A DNA stretch of 64,000 nt from Adineta ricciae (Eukaryota; Rotifera; Eurotatoria; Adinetida; Adinetidae): positions 186,001 to 250,000 of the forward strand of contig CAJNOJ010000063.1 in assembly GCA_905250025.1 (NCBI GenBank). Reading direction: 5' to 3'. The translations under genes were made by a program, and so were the position numbers. Within the stretch, counting starts at the first letter, position 1. Every line of letters begins with the position of its first letter. Shown here one piece after another: positions 22,160 to 34,353 of this stretch. Under the pieces are notes generated by a model. It did not search any database, was not told the DNA's origin, and saw nothing but the letters and a program-made list of their open reading frames with translations.

Positions 22160-22819
22160 ATGAACAAATATCTTTTTCTGCATATATTTCTAATCTCAAT
22201 CAATTCTCAAGTGATTCGGAGTGATTTATGTACAAATCAGATAGCAATGAGTCAACCGGTGATGGATTTTTGTTTATCTCATCACGGTTTCTTTCACTTT
22301 CGATGTTGTTATTCGTCGAATTCAACTGATCTTATCGCAATCGATTTAACACATTTAGATTTAACTCAAATTCCAAATGTAAATCAATATTCTAATCTAA
22401 CAAATGTGACTGTCATCGATCTTCGAGACAATTTTCGTTTAAAACCATCAAACAATGAAGATTTTCTCAGTATGAAATCTCTCAATACACTTTATTTACC
22501 TGAATCATATCCATGTCCTGGCGACAAATATATTTGGCAGATTATTAATCATACAAGTGATCCTGCGGGATTTCTTTGTGAGAATCCCAAAGATATTTGC
22601 AATATTTCAACAGATCTGTGTTCGGAATTGAATTCTATGTGTAATTCCAATGGTCCTAATCATTTTTTATGTTTATGTAAACCAAATTATTATGGTTATA
22701 AGTGTTTGAGACATGGACAGTTTCCTTTTGGAACATTTTTCGGTACTGCGATCTCAATCACTGTTATTGTCAGTGGTATTTTCTATTTAGTACAACGACG
22801 CGATGTCAAAAATGATTAA
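22160..22819 (+). CDS. ATRAID: ATRAID homologue (APR-3), type I membrane protein with EGF-like domain
   Basis: 219 aa, single exon (human about 229). Signal peptide at the start (MNKYLFLHIFLISINSQV), a leucine-rich-like segment (VIDLRDNFRLKP, then LNTLYLPESYPCPG), six cysteines of an EGF-like domain ending CLCKPNYYGYKCLRHG, a membrane helix (TAISITVIVSGIFYLV) and a short basic tail QRRDVKND. The order and spacing follow ATRAID closely, including the YGYKC.R.G and QRR elements. In vertebrates ATRAID is a lysosomal or plasma-membrane glycoprotein linked to retinoic-acid response, bone biology and sensitivity to nitrogen bisphosphonates, working with SLC37A3. An SLC17 pair in the same window is a coincidence as far as I can see. 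Confidence 0.88.
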   Translation: MNKYLFLHIFLISINSQVIRSDLCTNQIAMSQPVMDFCLSHHGFFHFRCCYSSNSTDLIAIDLTHLDLTQIPNVNQYSNLTNVTVIDLRDNFRLKPSNNEDFLSMKSLNTLYLPESYPCPGDKYIWQIINHTSDPAGFLCENPKDICNISTDLCSELNSMCNSNGPNHFLCLCKPNYYGYKCLRHGQFPFGTFFGTAISITVIVSGIFYLVQRRDVKND

Positions 22820-23125
22820 TTTTCGTGATAAATGAACAAATTGGTCTTTCATTCGATAATCTATTCAATCATTCATTTATTTTGTCTCATATAATATCGA
22901 TCTGAGAAAATAAAAAAATCTATAAGGTTACACAGAAAAAATCATATATTATTGTTATAAATAGAAGCTGAAATGATCTGCGTAATAAATAAAACATCGT
23001 ATGATGTACACAGTATTTTCTCTTTTTCTTTCTTCTCTCTCCAACGTGTGTAGGGCCGACTTATCGTATGCCTAATGTTCCAGACGAAACATTACTTGTA
23101 TAAGTTTGAATAATCCAAGGAGGCC
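22820..23125. other. Intergenic
   Basis: AT-rich spacer with the promoter of the next gene; nothing recognisable. Confidence 0.5.
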
Positions 23126-24270
23126 ATGTCGGGTATTCCGTCTGTAATGAAAGCTGCTCAACAAACCGGTTACGGTAATGTTAGAGATATTTTAATACTT
23201 CGCGATGATGTTCCTGTTCCACGTGAATTATCATCGACACAAGTTCTCGTTCGTGTTCATGCAGCTTCGATTAATCCAATCGATTGGAAGTTTTTGGATG
23301 GAACTTTCTCGCTTGTAACACGATTGTCTTTTCCACATATTCCAGGAAAAGATGTCGCGGGCGTTGTGGTTGATGTTGGTTCTAATGTGAAACGCTTCCG
23401 AGTCGGAGACAAGGTTTATGGTAATTTCGGTATGGGCGATGGGAGTTTTGCTGAATATGCACGTGCTGATGAATCTTTACTCGCAATCAGACCTCAGAAT
23501 TTATCGATGGAGGAAGCAGCAGCTGTACCATTAACATGTGAAACTAGTTATGAAGCGTTATTTACAAAACTTTCACCTCCGGTTGGAGCGGGAAGTAAAA
23601 TTTTAATTTGCGGAGGAAGCACAGCAGCTGGTTTGTATGCAATTCAATTAGCTAAAGCAGTTGGTGCTCAAGTTTCGACAACATGTTCGAAAAGAAATTT
23701 TGGTTTATTAGAAAAACTCGGTGCGAGAAGTTTTGCTTTCTCAAAACATATTTTTGATGCTTTATTTCAGGTTATCCAACATCGGAAACAAATTCTGATG
23801 CTAATCAATTGCATTTAATCGATTATAATGAAAAAGATTTCGGTAAAGAGTTAAAAGGTCAAGACTACGATGTTGTTTATGACTGTGTCGGTGGACCTGA
23901 ACAATGGATATCAGCACAGGAAATTTTAAAACGCAATGGACAATTTATAACAATCGTTGGTGATCATATGAAATCAAGCATCACATTCAAGGCTGCCGTT
24001 TCAACTGTATCGAGTTTAATTAATCGAAAATTCTGGTCTGTCTTTGGTTCGGCACATCATGGTTATATTTTTCATTCTCTCAGTCAAAGATACGAAAATC
24101 TCGATGAATTACGAACGAAATATTTCGAAAATGGCAAGGTGAAACCTATTATCGATACGGTTTTTGATTGGAGAAAGGACGGAGTTGAATCACTTTATGC
24201 ACTTTATGAAAAATCCCAAAGTGGAAAAGCACAAGGCAAATTAATTTTAAAGATTGCTGACGAAGAATAA
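23126..24270 (+). CDS. Zinc-less MDR-family NAD(P)H oxidoreductase (quinone-oxidoreductase/RTN4IP1-like), 2 exons
   Basis: Exons 23126-23729 and 23771-24270 (intron 41 bp, among the shortest here) give 367 aa. The join reads EKLGARSYPTSE..., and both halves then fit one MDR protein. Landmarks: VHAASINPIDWKFLDG, FPHIPGKDVAGVV, GDKVYGNF, AVPLTCETSYEAL, nucleotide motif ICGGSTAAGLYAIQLAKAVG, DYDVVYDCVGG, and the C-terminal SGKAQGKLIL. The zinc ligands of alcohol dehydrogenases are absent, as in quinone oxidoreductases and RTN4IP1. It should reduce enones or quinones with NADPH. The segment after the splice (about 15 residues, low complexity) is longer than usual before the IDYNEKDF element. A conserved-looking family member; exact substrate unknown. 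Confidence 0.88.
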
Positions 24271-25298
24271 CTAAAAACCGCTTTTTTTTAAACCTTTTTT
24301 AATCAAAACTACAAACTCATTATACTTATTCTTTGTTTTTTTCGACAGTGCAATCGATACGAAGAGAAAGAATTCATCTGGCTCTGATTGTTTATTTGGA
24401 AAACTCATTGATCTAAAAATAAATGCGCCGATGAAAACATGACAGTTATTCTTTTTTTCCTCTTTTTTTATGTTGAAGACAAGGAAGAAGAGTAAAGCCA
24501 AGCTTTTCTATTGGCTTACATTGATGTTATTTGACTCGATGCGCAGACACGACCTTAGATTATTAAGACAAATTGAAATAATAGTCGCATTCTTTTTACA
24601 CAAGTCTATTGACCTTATTCAAAAAAAAACTGTCAGAAAGGTTTTCTTTTATATCAACAGCAATTATCATTTCTTTTGTATTGACACAAAATTATTTCCA
24701 GGAAGATAATCAAAGTTTGTTCAAATGTTTTATCTTCTCACTAGATAATCAAAAGCACACAGCAATCTTATTAGCATATCAATTAGATGTGTCTTTGACT
24801 ATAGTTTGGCAAGGCAAAAAGTCTTTGTATAGCGACGATCTTTTGATAATTTGATTGAAGAAAAAAGAAACATTTTATAGACAGTTATTGATTGAGTTAA
24901 TGCACAAAAAGAAGTCATTCTATTTCGTTGCTTCACTATTTCGTACGTCGAAATGGGATAAAATACTTTAATCAAAAGACGAGAAGGAAGAAAGAATAGC
25001 GTGTCCTTAATCTTCAATAAAATAACAAGCTCAACGCTCGTTTTGCGTCTTTTTCCTTTCTCGTATTAAATTGTATGAAGAAAAAGAGAAAAGAATCGAA
25101 AGAGAGAGAGATGAAGAAGAAAAGAAAACGTGATATGGAAGCATGTGGAATACCAAAACATACATTAATAGGAAAGCTTCTCATCGTGTCACACACACAC
25201 ACTCATAGAATCGATAAGAAAAAACGAGAAGAAGTTTCTTTTTTATTTCAAAGTAATTTAATAAGAAGAAACTCTCGTCTATTTTTAGAAGAAAAACT
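24271..25298. other. Intergenic
   Basis: About 1 kb. It has T-runs and a CA microsatellite at about 25190-25202, and it carries the PP2C promoter and 5' UTR. No supported gene. Confidence 0.5.
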
Positions 25299-26455
25299 AT
25301 GTTACATGCTGGTATAGAGGCACTTTTTGGACGAAATCGTGATCATCATCGTAAACGACATTTGTTTCGTCTTCGTCGACATCATCATAGTCACAAAGAT
25401 GAAGCTGATGAATTGGCAAATCTCTTTTCCAGTAAACCGCACACGGACAAAGACATTCTTTATGGAGACAATTTTGCCTTCGCAGCAATGCAAGGCTGGC
25501 GAGCCTCCATGGAAGATAGGCATAAACATTTGCTTAATTTCGATAATCGATCGTGGAAACTATGGTCGTATTTCGCTATCTTCGACGGACACAATGGTAA
25601 GTTGAATTTCAATAGGTCTTTCAGTAAAAACGTGCTTTTTACAGGTGTCGATACAGCAAAAAAGGCGGCTGATCATCTCGATATTCATTTATTAGAAGCA
25701 ATGAATGAAATGCTTTCCCATCAGGATGATTCGACGGTGACAAATGGTGAACCAGTTCGTTCATCTCAGCTTGATCTAAGCAAACTACGTGCAGCGATTA
25801 AACAAACATATTTCGAACTCGATAAAAACTTAAAAAACATGATCAAAGATGACAGTGGATGTGTTTGCGTACGTTGTTTGTCATTCGATTGTTACCAAGT
25901 CTAAAAATAGTTTGTTTTTCTAGATCACTTGTTTAATTGGACCAGAACAAATCTATCTGATCAATATTGGTGACTCACGTGCGATTATTTTTTCGAATGA
26001 AGGACATATTTTAGCGCATACCGAAGGTTAGGATACATCTCGATTGAAATCAGTTATTTTCAGTGAATTTATATTTAGATCATAAGCCTGATGATCCAGC
26101 TGAACAAGAACGTATTCATGAGGCCGGAGGGAAGATATCAAAGCCTTGTCCGGGGGATGTTTTACGAGTAGAAAATCAATTAGCAATGACTCGAGTGTTA
26201 GGAGATTTTACAATGGATAAACATATTGTTCCACCAATGGCAGATATTGTCGAATATCCAAGAAATTCCTCCGCAGCTTTTGTTGTACTTGCGTGTGATG
26301 GTATTTGGGATGTGATGACAAATACGGATGTTGCATCATTTGTTATTGAACGTGTTACGACAAATAAACTTGAAGATATCGCTGCTCAATTATTAGATGA
26401 ATGTCTGCGCCGTCAGAGTACAGATAATATGAGTGTTTATATTGTAAAGCTTTAA
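25299..26455 (+). CDS. PP2C-type Ser/Thr phosphatase (PPM family), 4 exons
   Basis: Exons 25299-25596, 25645-25868, 25924-26026 and 26079-26455 give 333 aa. All PPM motifs are present: MQGWRASMEDRH, FAIFDGHNG, NIGDSRAI, LAMTRVLGDF, LACDGIWDVM and DNMSVYIV, with the metal-binding aspartates intact. The N-terminal about 45 residues are very basic and His-rich (HHRKRHLFRLRRHHHSH), a possible nuclear or nucleic-acid-binding tail. Compared with PPM1A/G the usual SGSTA segment is replaced by SGCVCITCLIG, formed across the second splice junction. It is a Mn/Mg-dependent protein phosphatase; the substrate is unknown. Confidence 0.92.
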
Positions 26456-26673
26456 TTCGATCCTATTTTTTTTTGTTTGTATTTAATGCTAAAAACCATG
26501 TCCTTATTTATGAATATACATAAAACACTTGGTCATATACTCTTGCAAAAAAATGCTTTTTTATTGAAAAACTACATGGTAATGTTCGATGATGATAAAA
26601 AAACGACATGTGTCTCATAGTTCTTTATTTATCGTAGAGATTTTGATGATGTTATCTCATTCTTTGCGAAACG

Positions 26674-28785
26674 ATGCGTTCGCAATCCGACACACGTCGC
26701 AGTACTTCAGCTTTATTATATGATGAAAATGCTGAAACAATCGATGCAATATTAGATCAAAAACCATTATTAGGTTATACAGATCTGATCGAACTTGATA
26801 AACATGAACCGTGGTACCGTCGAATCTACACCAGATATGGTTTGTTGATGATTTGTCGTTTTTATTTTCATTTGTTAAGTTTTCAGTGATCGCTGGATGG
26901 GCGTTTTTCGGTTTTCTTTGTTTGTATATGCTTCGTGTGAATCTATCGGTTGCAATTGTGGCAATGACAGTGCCACAAGGTCCGAAAAATGACTCAGTCG
27001 AAGCATGTCCGTCGGAAATGAATGAATCAAGCAGTCATCCAGCAAAGGTCTTCCTTTCTATTTGTTTCTTTTTAACAATTAAGTTTAGAGAATGTGTCTT
27101 ATAGCATGGAGATTTCCATTGGGATTCTGTAACTCAAGGTTATGTCTTAGGTTCATTTTTTTATGGTTATATTCTGTCACAATTCATTGGAGGTAAGCAA
27201 TTGAAGGAATAAGAAGAGATTAAGATAATCGAGATTTGATTTATAGGAATATTAGCTGAACGATTTGGTGCGAAATGGGTCTTTGGTGGTGGTTTATTAG
27301 GTGCAGGAATACTTACATTACTTGCGCCAACTGCAGCGAAGATTCATGTTGGTTTGCTTATTGCAATTCGCATTTTTATTGGTATACTTGAAGTAATAGA
27401 ACATCAGTTACCCATTGACATTTTTCTTAATCGAAATTTCTTTGTTTTGAGGGTCCCGCATTTCCGAGTGCGGGTGCATTGTGGGGTCAATGGATTCCTC
27501 CTTTAGAAAGAAGTATCATTCCACCAATAGCACATTCTGGTAAAATTAATATTAAAAGAAAAAGAAAAGAAAGAGAGTAGTTGTTCTTTCAGGAAAAGAA
27601 GTTGGTGTCATTGTCACAACACCAATTGCCGGTCTTCTTTGTTCATCTGACTTTCTTGGTGGTTGGCCAGCAGCTTTTTATGTTTTCGGTAAGGATTGAT
27701 CTATTTTTCTTCAAAAGAAAACTAAAAAGAATCATTTAAAAGGTATCATTACATGTGTGTGGTTTGTATTCTGGTGTTTCTTCGGTTACAACTCTCCTTC
27801 ACAACATCCGCGATGTTCGGAAAAGGAACGAACTTATATAATCGCCTATCTTCCAAAACCGAAAAAGGTAATTTGTTTTACTCATACGTTGGTTTCAATC
27901 AAATTTTTCATAGTTGAAAACTCCCTGGAAGCATATTTGGAAATCTTTACCATTTTGGTCAATTGCTGTTGCTTCGACATGTGTTCAATTTGTCTATTAT
28001 GTTCTATTAACATCCCTACCCATATATTTCGCAAGAATATTAAAATTTGATTTGCAAAAAGTAACTTTCCTCAAATAGTTTTCTTTGAAAACATTTTCTC
28101 TTCGATTTAGAATGGTGTGATGTTTGCAATTCCTTATTTCTTCATGATGATCGTCATTATCGTCAGTGGACAAATCGCTGATCGCTTACGAGCACGAAAA
28201 ACTTTATCAACGACAACTGTACGAAAGTTACAAACAATCATTGGTAAAATTCCTCATACTTTGTCATTTTCACAACTAATTTTCTTCGGGAAGACTAGGT
28301 GGAGTTGGTTCATCGGCATTTCTAGTCGCGATTGGTTATGTTGGATGTAGCAAAGTCGGAGCAATGATTTGTATCACATCAGCTGTTGCCTTTATTGGTT
28401 TCCATTCGAGCGGTTGTCATATTTCACATTTGGATATCGCCAGTAACTACGCAGGTGAGATTTCGAGAGAATTTCGACGAAATTTGACTGAAAATTTCGT
28501 ATTAGGAACACTTGTTGGCATTACGAACACATTAGCATCGATTCCTGGCTTTGTAGGTCCTTATGTGGTTGGAGCAATAACGTATGAGAATGTAAGGAGA
28601 TTGAGAAATGTTTATTTCGTTGACATTGAACTTTTGTTTAGCAAACGGTTCATGCGTGGAAGATTATTTTTGATTTATCAGCTGGTATTGGTCTATTTGG
28701 AAGTTTATTTTATTGTATTTTCTTTGATGGGAATGAACAAGAATGGAATCGATATGGTGTTGAAGAACTAATTGAAGATGAATAA
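26674..28785 (+). CDS. SLC17-family transporter, second copy, multi-exon
   Basis: About eleven short-intron exons from ATG 26674 to TAA 28783; the first ones are 26674-26839, 26887-27047, 27105-27192 and one starting 27247. Landmarks parallel the minus-strand copy: VIAGWAFFGFLCLYMLRVNL, AERFGAKWVFGGGLL, GPAFPSAGALWGQWIPPLE, NGVMFAIPYFFMM and SHLDIASNYAGTLVGITN. The N-terminus carries QKPLLGYTDLIELD with a dileucine-type sorting signal. The conserved sites of splicing between the two copies (for example after RY in the first helix, and before the FPSA element) show that they descend from one intron-containing gene by duplication and inversion. Substrate unknown. Confidence 0.87.
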
Positions 28786-28950
28786 GTCGCGTTTTTATTT
28801 GTTTTCTCGTTAAATTGTTATCAAAAATAAAAATGATTTCGCTGATTAATTACAAAAAAAAATGTCGCTTTTGTTTTATTTATAAATGCAGTAAAAAGAC
28901 AAACTCGTATTAAATACTCAAAGAGATTAAGTATGAAAATGCTTTTTTGT

Positions 28951-31900
28951 TTAATTAAAACTGTAGTTTTCCGGTGCGTTGTACGTGTAATTCCAGGATA
29001 ATTCGATTCCTTCTAATGATGCCGATTTGATTCGTTTTTTCAAGCGATTTTGCCGTAGAATCTTCGATAATGGCGGTAAACGATTGTTTTCATTCGGACG
29101 AGTGACATTTTTCAACGCATCTTTTAACAATGTATTGTCCGTATTCATCAAATTCTAAAAAAAACAAGACTTCAAACAGATTCAAAGTTCAATTTGTATT
29201 ACAAACCTTTGCTTTCGCTGTTGTTTCTAAAATAAAACAGAAGAGAATGGAAGAGATGCGAAAGAAAAGTGTTCTTACGTGGTCTTTGCGCAGATTGTTT
29301 GCATTCATAGCGATGGAAAGTGTTCCATCCATTTTCGAGACAAGTTTTCGAACAAAATGAAACCTTTTGACATCGCCGACAGATATTTAATCGAACACCG
29401 ATGCTTCGACCACATGTCCCACAATAACGAAATTCTTGAGAGTTGAAACGAGTAGAACTCGATCCATCTAGACGAAAATCAAAGCTTTTCCCATAGATAA
29501 ATCTTCAGATTTACCGATCGTCGAGGGAGATAAACGCAAAAATCCGTCGTGTTTTGTAACTTCTTCACGAAATCGTTTAGCAATGTAAGTGAGTAGCTCC
29601 TTTCGTTGATTGAATATCGTTCGTTCTTGATTTGTCAAGGAATGATACGGAGATTGAGCAATTCGAGTATCCTGTGAAAGAAAATTCAGCTAATTTTGAA
29701 GAAAAAGAAATTTTTGTATCTTCTTACAGCAAAAAACATGTAATAAGCATAATCTACACATGAACCAAGCAGATTCTTTGGTCCGAATCGCACAGGATAA
29801 AGAACTTGAGGATTTTTAGCGATCAAACGTTCGATCTAAATAAAACGAAAACAATTAATAGGAAAAAGTTTTTTACTCTTTATACTAATTGAATTCTCTT
29901 TGAATAATTCCACGAAGTTTCATAGAATGTCGACAAAGCCATACATAAAGCATTTCCATTGCCAAAACCAAGTACAACTGATGGATCAGTTTGATCATAT
30001 TGAAGAAGTAAATCAACTAACGGTTCATTTCCGAATACAATGGCAAGAGTCAATGGAGTTTGACCATTACAAATCGCATTCGGATTCGCTTGATGTCCGA
30101 GTAGAAGTCGAACAAGATTCAATGTATCTTCGGATCGGGGACGAGTACATGCAATATGCAACGGCGTTCGACCATTCTGTGGAACTTCAATCTGAAAGAG
30201 AAGTTCTTCATTTATCAAATTGAATTCTTGAAGAATTTACTGTTTTAATCAAATCGAGAACCAATGGATCGATCAGTGAATAATATTCTTTATTATTCGC
30301 CAATGATTCTGCATTGACATCCGCACCGTACTCTAATAACAATCGAGCAATATCAACAACAGTCGGTGCTAAACAACCGCATGCGATATGTAATGGCATA
30401 AGACTTGAATGCCGAACAGAATCTAATCGACAATTGACATTTGCTCGTTTTTTTAATAGTAATTCCACCATTTGTTTATCTCCTGCACGAACAGCTAAGA
30501 CAAGAACAGGTAAAGGCCAATCGCTATATGATGGATCAGCACCACGACGAAGAAGAAGACTAAATATTTCGAAATATAAAAGAGGAAATTGATGCGAATT
30601 TCTTACGCAATGATTGAATAAACCCGCTCACGATATTGTTCATCACGAATTCGTTGACGAAGTTCATCAGTTAATTCAAATCCATATGAATCTACAGAAT
30701 TCATAAAGAAACTCTTGACTCGATCGTCAGTTTTACTTACGATTTACACTCAATGTTTCAAATACTTCTGGTAATTTTACTTCATCGATAATTTCATTCG
30801 GTGTTTCTTGTTTTAAGATCGTTAAACCGTTCTTATCTTTAGAGAGCAAAACCCGAGGATTCGGAATCGATGGATCTTTATGTTCTAACGCAAGGTTCAC
30901 CGTTTGCAAATAATCATTTCCATAATAAAGCAAAAAGGCGATCATAAGTGGAGTAAAATGTTCATCAGATAATTGATTAACATTTGCTCCGAAATCCAAA
31001 AGTGTATTGATGATATTTATATGAAGTTGATATGTGGCAAAATGCAAAGCTGTTAAACCGTGAGAATCACAAACATCGACATAAACGAGACGTTGCATTA
31101 GAAGATGACGAACGTCTTTTTCGTAACCGTAATAAGATAATTCGAAAAGATTCAATGAGGCGTTTTCTAATGGACCGGGATTTGGAAATGAAGAACGAAT
31201 ATCTAAAAATGAAATGGAAATACAACGATTTTTGAAGAAAGAGTTACTCACTGGAGAGAATATCGTCGATTGGAAACGATGCACGTTGTTTTAATGGCCA
31301 AAATTTGTTTAGATAATCGTATAATTTCCGCTGTTCGTAAGTTTGATTTGGTGAAGTAATATCTGTAATTTGATCGTTTAATTTCGAAAGATTTTCATCA
31401 ATACTCGAGAGATAAGCTTCTAATTCATTTCGTTTACCACGTAGGGCTTCGTTAACACCCTCCGTATGTTCACTGATAAAACGAGTTAGAGACGATTTTT
31501 CATTGGAAATCTGTTGGAATAAACGTAAAGGAGATTTTTTATGTAGAAGAAAATGAAAATCTGTAAGATTGAGAAAGAATTCTTCTGGTGAATACCATGC
31601 CGATGATTGTGTTGCTGACAAAGTCGAAATTTTCTTTTCGGTTATATGAATATCGATCGATAATTTCGGATGAGGATATAGTAAACGAATAAGATCTTCA
31701 CTTAACCATAAACCCACATCTGCACTTTGAAGTTTTTGATAAAGTAAAATTCCCGGGCCGAATCTTTCATCTTGACAATACAAACCCTGAACAAAACATT
31801 CACAGATCGACATTTAATGTGCATTGACAAATTCAGACCTTGAATTCAGAGATATCCGGTGTATGAAATATCCCAAAACCATGTCGCCGATCTGCAAAGA

Positions 31901-32262
31901 AAGCACCTGTATATTTTCGTCCATCGGACCACGATAACATTCCTTTTCCATGTTTTTTCTCATCATAAATATCACCGACATATGTCTAAAGGTACGAATT
32001 ATTTTAAAAAATCACTGTCGCTTGAACTTACACATTCTTCATTGCTTGTTTCTTGAACGGGGAAAGTTTCATCGGGGCCAACACCAATCGAAACAGTCGA
32101 AATTTCATTTAGAAGAGGATTCATGGTTTCAATGACTGAAGAAAATATCTTTAAAAAAACCTTGAGAAGGCATATCGAAGTTTTACCTGATGAAATTTCA
32201 TCATTTGTGGATTCCTTCATTTGCTCTCGAGATCTACTTGTGAATGAAATTAGATCGGTCAT
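28951..32262 (-). CDS. ANKMY1: ANKMY1-like protein: MORN repeats, ankyrin repeats, MYND zinc finger; multi-exon
   Basis: About ten exons on the minus strand, ATG 32262 to TAA 28951. After a short acidic N-terminal region come MORN-type repeats (TYVGDIYDEKKHGKGMLSW, then YTGAFFADRRHGFGIF), a helical linker with coiled-coil character, two groups of ankyrin repeats (DSHGLTALHFATYQLHINII, PLHIACGCLAP, GRTPLHIACTRP, GQTPLTLAIVFG), and near the C-terminus a MYND zinc finger (CGTCGRS, then CRRCQKVSFCSKTC, then WNTFHRYEC). This MORN-ANK-MYND order is that of ANKMY1, a poorly studied animal protein expressed in ciliated and germ cells. Its first coding exon and upstream DNA are duplicated at 38924-39425. 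Confidence 0.85.
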
Positions 32263-32725
32263 TCTTTTCTTTCTGAAATCACAATTTAAATATGAAAATT
32301 AACTACCCGGAACAAATTTTCATTAATTTTCAATGAATGACTCATAAACAAACGCTCAACTTATCGATGCCATTTACATCTTTGGATACCTAGGCAATGT
32401 TATGCATGGTTACCAGTATTTCAATTACAATCATCAATAGATGCCGCATATTTATTGAATTTGTATTTCACCGAAGTCATACGCAAAACTTTCTTCTTTC
32501 TTTGAACATGTGTTTAGACGTACAATTGATGAGAATGATCTCCGAGAATAGAATCCACTTCGGGATATGAAAAAAGGTTTTCATTCGAAACTCTCGGAGT
32601 GCAAAAAGCCATGTATAAGAGTGCACTCATTCATTGTCGCTTATGTGCATCGTCACTACTAACAATGATGGACATAATGAGGAGAAAAACAAAACTTTCT
32701 TTCTTTCATTGGTAATTGACATATA
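32212..32725. repeat. Duplicated segment, copy A (ANKMY1 first exon plus upstream DNA)
   Basis: Same-orientation copy of about 500 bp that recurs at 38924-39425. It covers the ANKMY1 start codon and upstream sequence. Shared near-identical stretches include ACTCATAAACAAACGCTCAA and AAGTGCACTCATTCATTGTC. The middle differs by indels. Confidence 0.85.
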
Positions 32726-33491
32726 TCGTCTCCTGATTTTGTTTAGTTTTAATCTTATCGTATACATTTAAAAAATATTGGTTACCACGATTGACTCAAT
32801 ATCTCGAGAATTTGAAGATCGATGCTTTCTGTTGAACAATCTTTGACGTATTCGGATCTTATGAACAAAGTCGGTAAGAATAAAAACTTCACGTTTTCAT
32901 CAATTTGGTCTTTTTTTCCTCTTTTTTCAATGTGTGGCGCACTGTATTGACATTTGGTTTTTTCTTATTGCAAAATACACGAGCAGATGAAAAGGAGAAT
33001 TGACTATAGTATTCTTTTGTCATAAAAGTATGTTTATTAAATTTGTGATCAGTGACATCTCTTTTGTCAGATATATTCTATCGACAAAATTCAGTAAAGA
33101 AACGGTTACATAGATTCGTGTGGATAACAAAGGAATAGTCTTTGTACAAGAGCCACCGACTTCGTCTTTTCTAACATTTATACCATGTGCATTAACAATA
33201 ACAAGGTATAATAACATTTTTCTCAACTGTTCCCTCAAAACTTAGTTCATATTGCCACATACATAGAAATGAATAATACTCCATTAAAAGGGAAAGAAGT
33301 AAAATCCAATTCTAATACTATATGATCATGATTGTAATCCACGGCAATCATCATATTGTTTTCCAGAGAAACGCACGTTATCTTCGAATTATGCCTAAGC
33401 TCTGTTTAAAAATTCCTTGTGCGATAGCACTCAACCAATTCTTCTTTTTTAGAGCAATCCAAACTATGATCCGGGACAGAGTCCTCACGAA
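32726..33491. other. Intergenic
   Basis: AT-rich spacer. A splice-acceptor-like site (cttttttag) about 40 bp before the coiled-coil ORF may bring in an upstream exon. Nothing else seen. Confidence 0.4.
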
Positions 33492-33701
33492 ATGGCAGCA
33501 ACGATTACACATTTAAATAACCAGATCAGCAATCTTACTAGTGAAATCGCTACCCTCATGGAAATTATTTCAAAATTGGAGAAAACAATTGAGAGTTTGA
33601 ATCAAAAAATAATGGTCTTAGAAGTTCAATTGCAACTCGAAAAAGAACGTCGATTAAAAGACTCGGACAGTTCAAATTCACCTCCAGCTGTTAAAGATTA
33701 G
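33492..33701 (+). CDS. Short coiled-coil protein
   Basis: 69 aa from ATG 33492; the open frame extends upstream to an acceptor-like site (reading SNPNYDPGQSPHE before the Met), so an earlier exon is possible, for example ending after the ATG-rich stretch near 33333. Residues 5-55 have heptad leucine/isoleucine spacing (LNNQISNLTSEIATLMEII, then LEKTIESLNQKIMVLEVQL), a clear parallel coiled coil; the end is Ser/Pro-rich. No family recognised. It may be an oligomerisation protein or the 3' exon of a larger gene. Confidence 0.5.
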   Translation: MAATITHLNNQISNLTSEIATLMEIISKLEKTIESLNQKIMVLEVQLQLEKERRLKDSDSSNSPPAVKD

Positions 33702-34353
33702 TGATATAAGTTCATTTAATTCATTAGACTTCATGATTTTATCTTTGCTATTTATCGATTGTTGTGTTTTGTCTTTGAAAAACAATTATAGTACTGTGAT
33801 TTAATTTTTCAAATATGTCTAAAATATTAGTAATTTTCACGTTTTTGTATGTATATAGTTCGTGTTTTTTGTCATTGACGTATTTACATATCAACTAAAA
33901 TGTGTGCATACAAAAGGTTTGAATAAACTAGAATTGAAAAATATCGAACAAAAGTCACCCATGTTCAAGTGCGTACTGTAACAGCATGATTAGTTTGATT
34001 GGTCTCGAATTCGTTTATGTCAACAATGCATTCACTTTTATATCTCCTCGATGTTTGGGTGAACACAATAAATAATCGCATCGATCGGAAACGTGTCTCT
34101 TCCTTGTTACAGGTACATCGGAACAATAGAACTGGGTACATTTATTGAAAACAGTTATTATTGAAGTTTTTTGCATACCTCGTTTTTTGAAATCTTAACT
34201 AGACATAAGAAAGTAACCAATCAACTCAAAAACACTGTGTTATCAGTGGCGATTATTTAGTGATAAGAAAGTGAGGTACGCGTTTCAATAAAAGTAAAGC
34301 GTAGAACGGAGAAAATTAGTCTTGTCTGATTGTTGTATTAGGAAAATACAATT
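33702..34353. other. Intergenic
   Basis: AT-rich spacer before the lyase; it holds the lyase promoter, but I see no clear TATA box. Confidence 0.5.

Noticed and set aside
23126-24501. Reductase read as two separate genes
   Set aside because: A 41-bp GT-AG intron (23730-23770) joins the halves in frame into one complete MDR protein.
25190-25202. CA repeat as possible telomeric or regulatory repeat
   Set aside because: Short simple microsatellite; no telomere-like repeat array found anywhere in the window.
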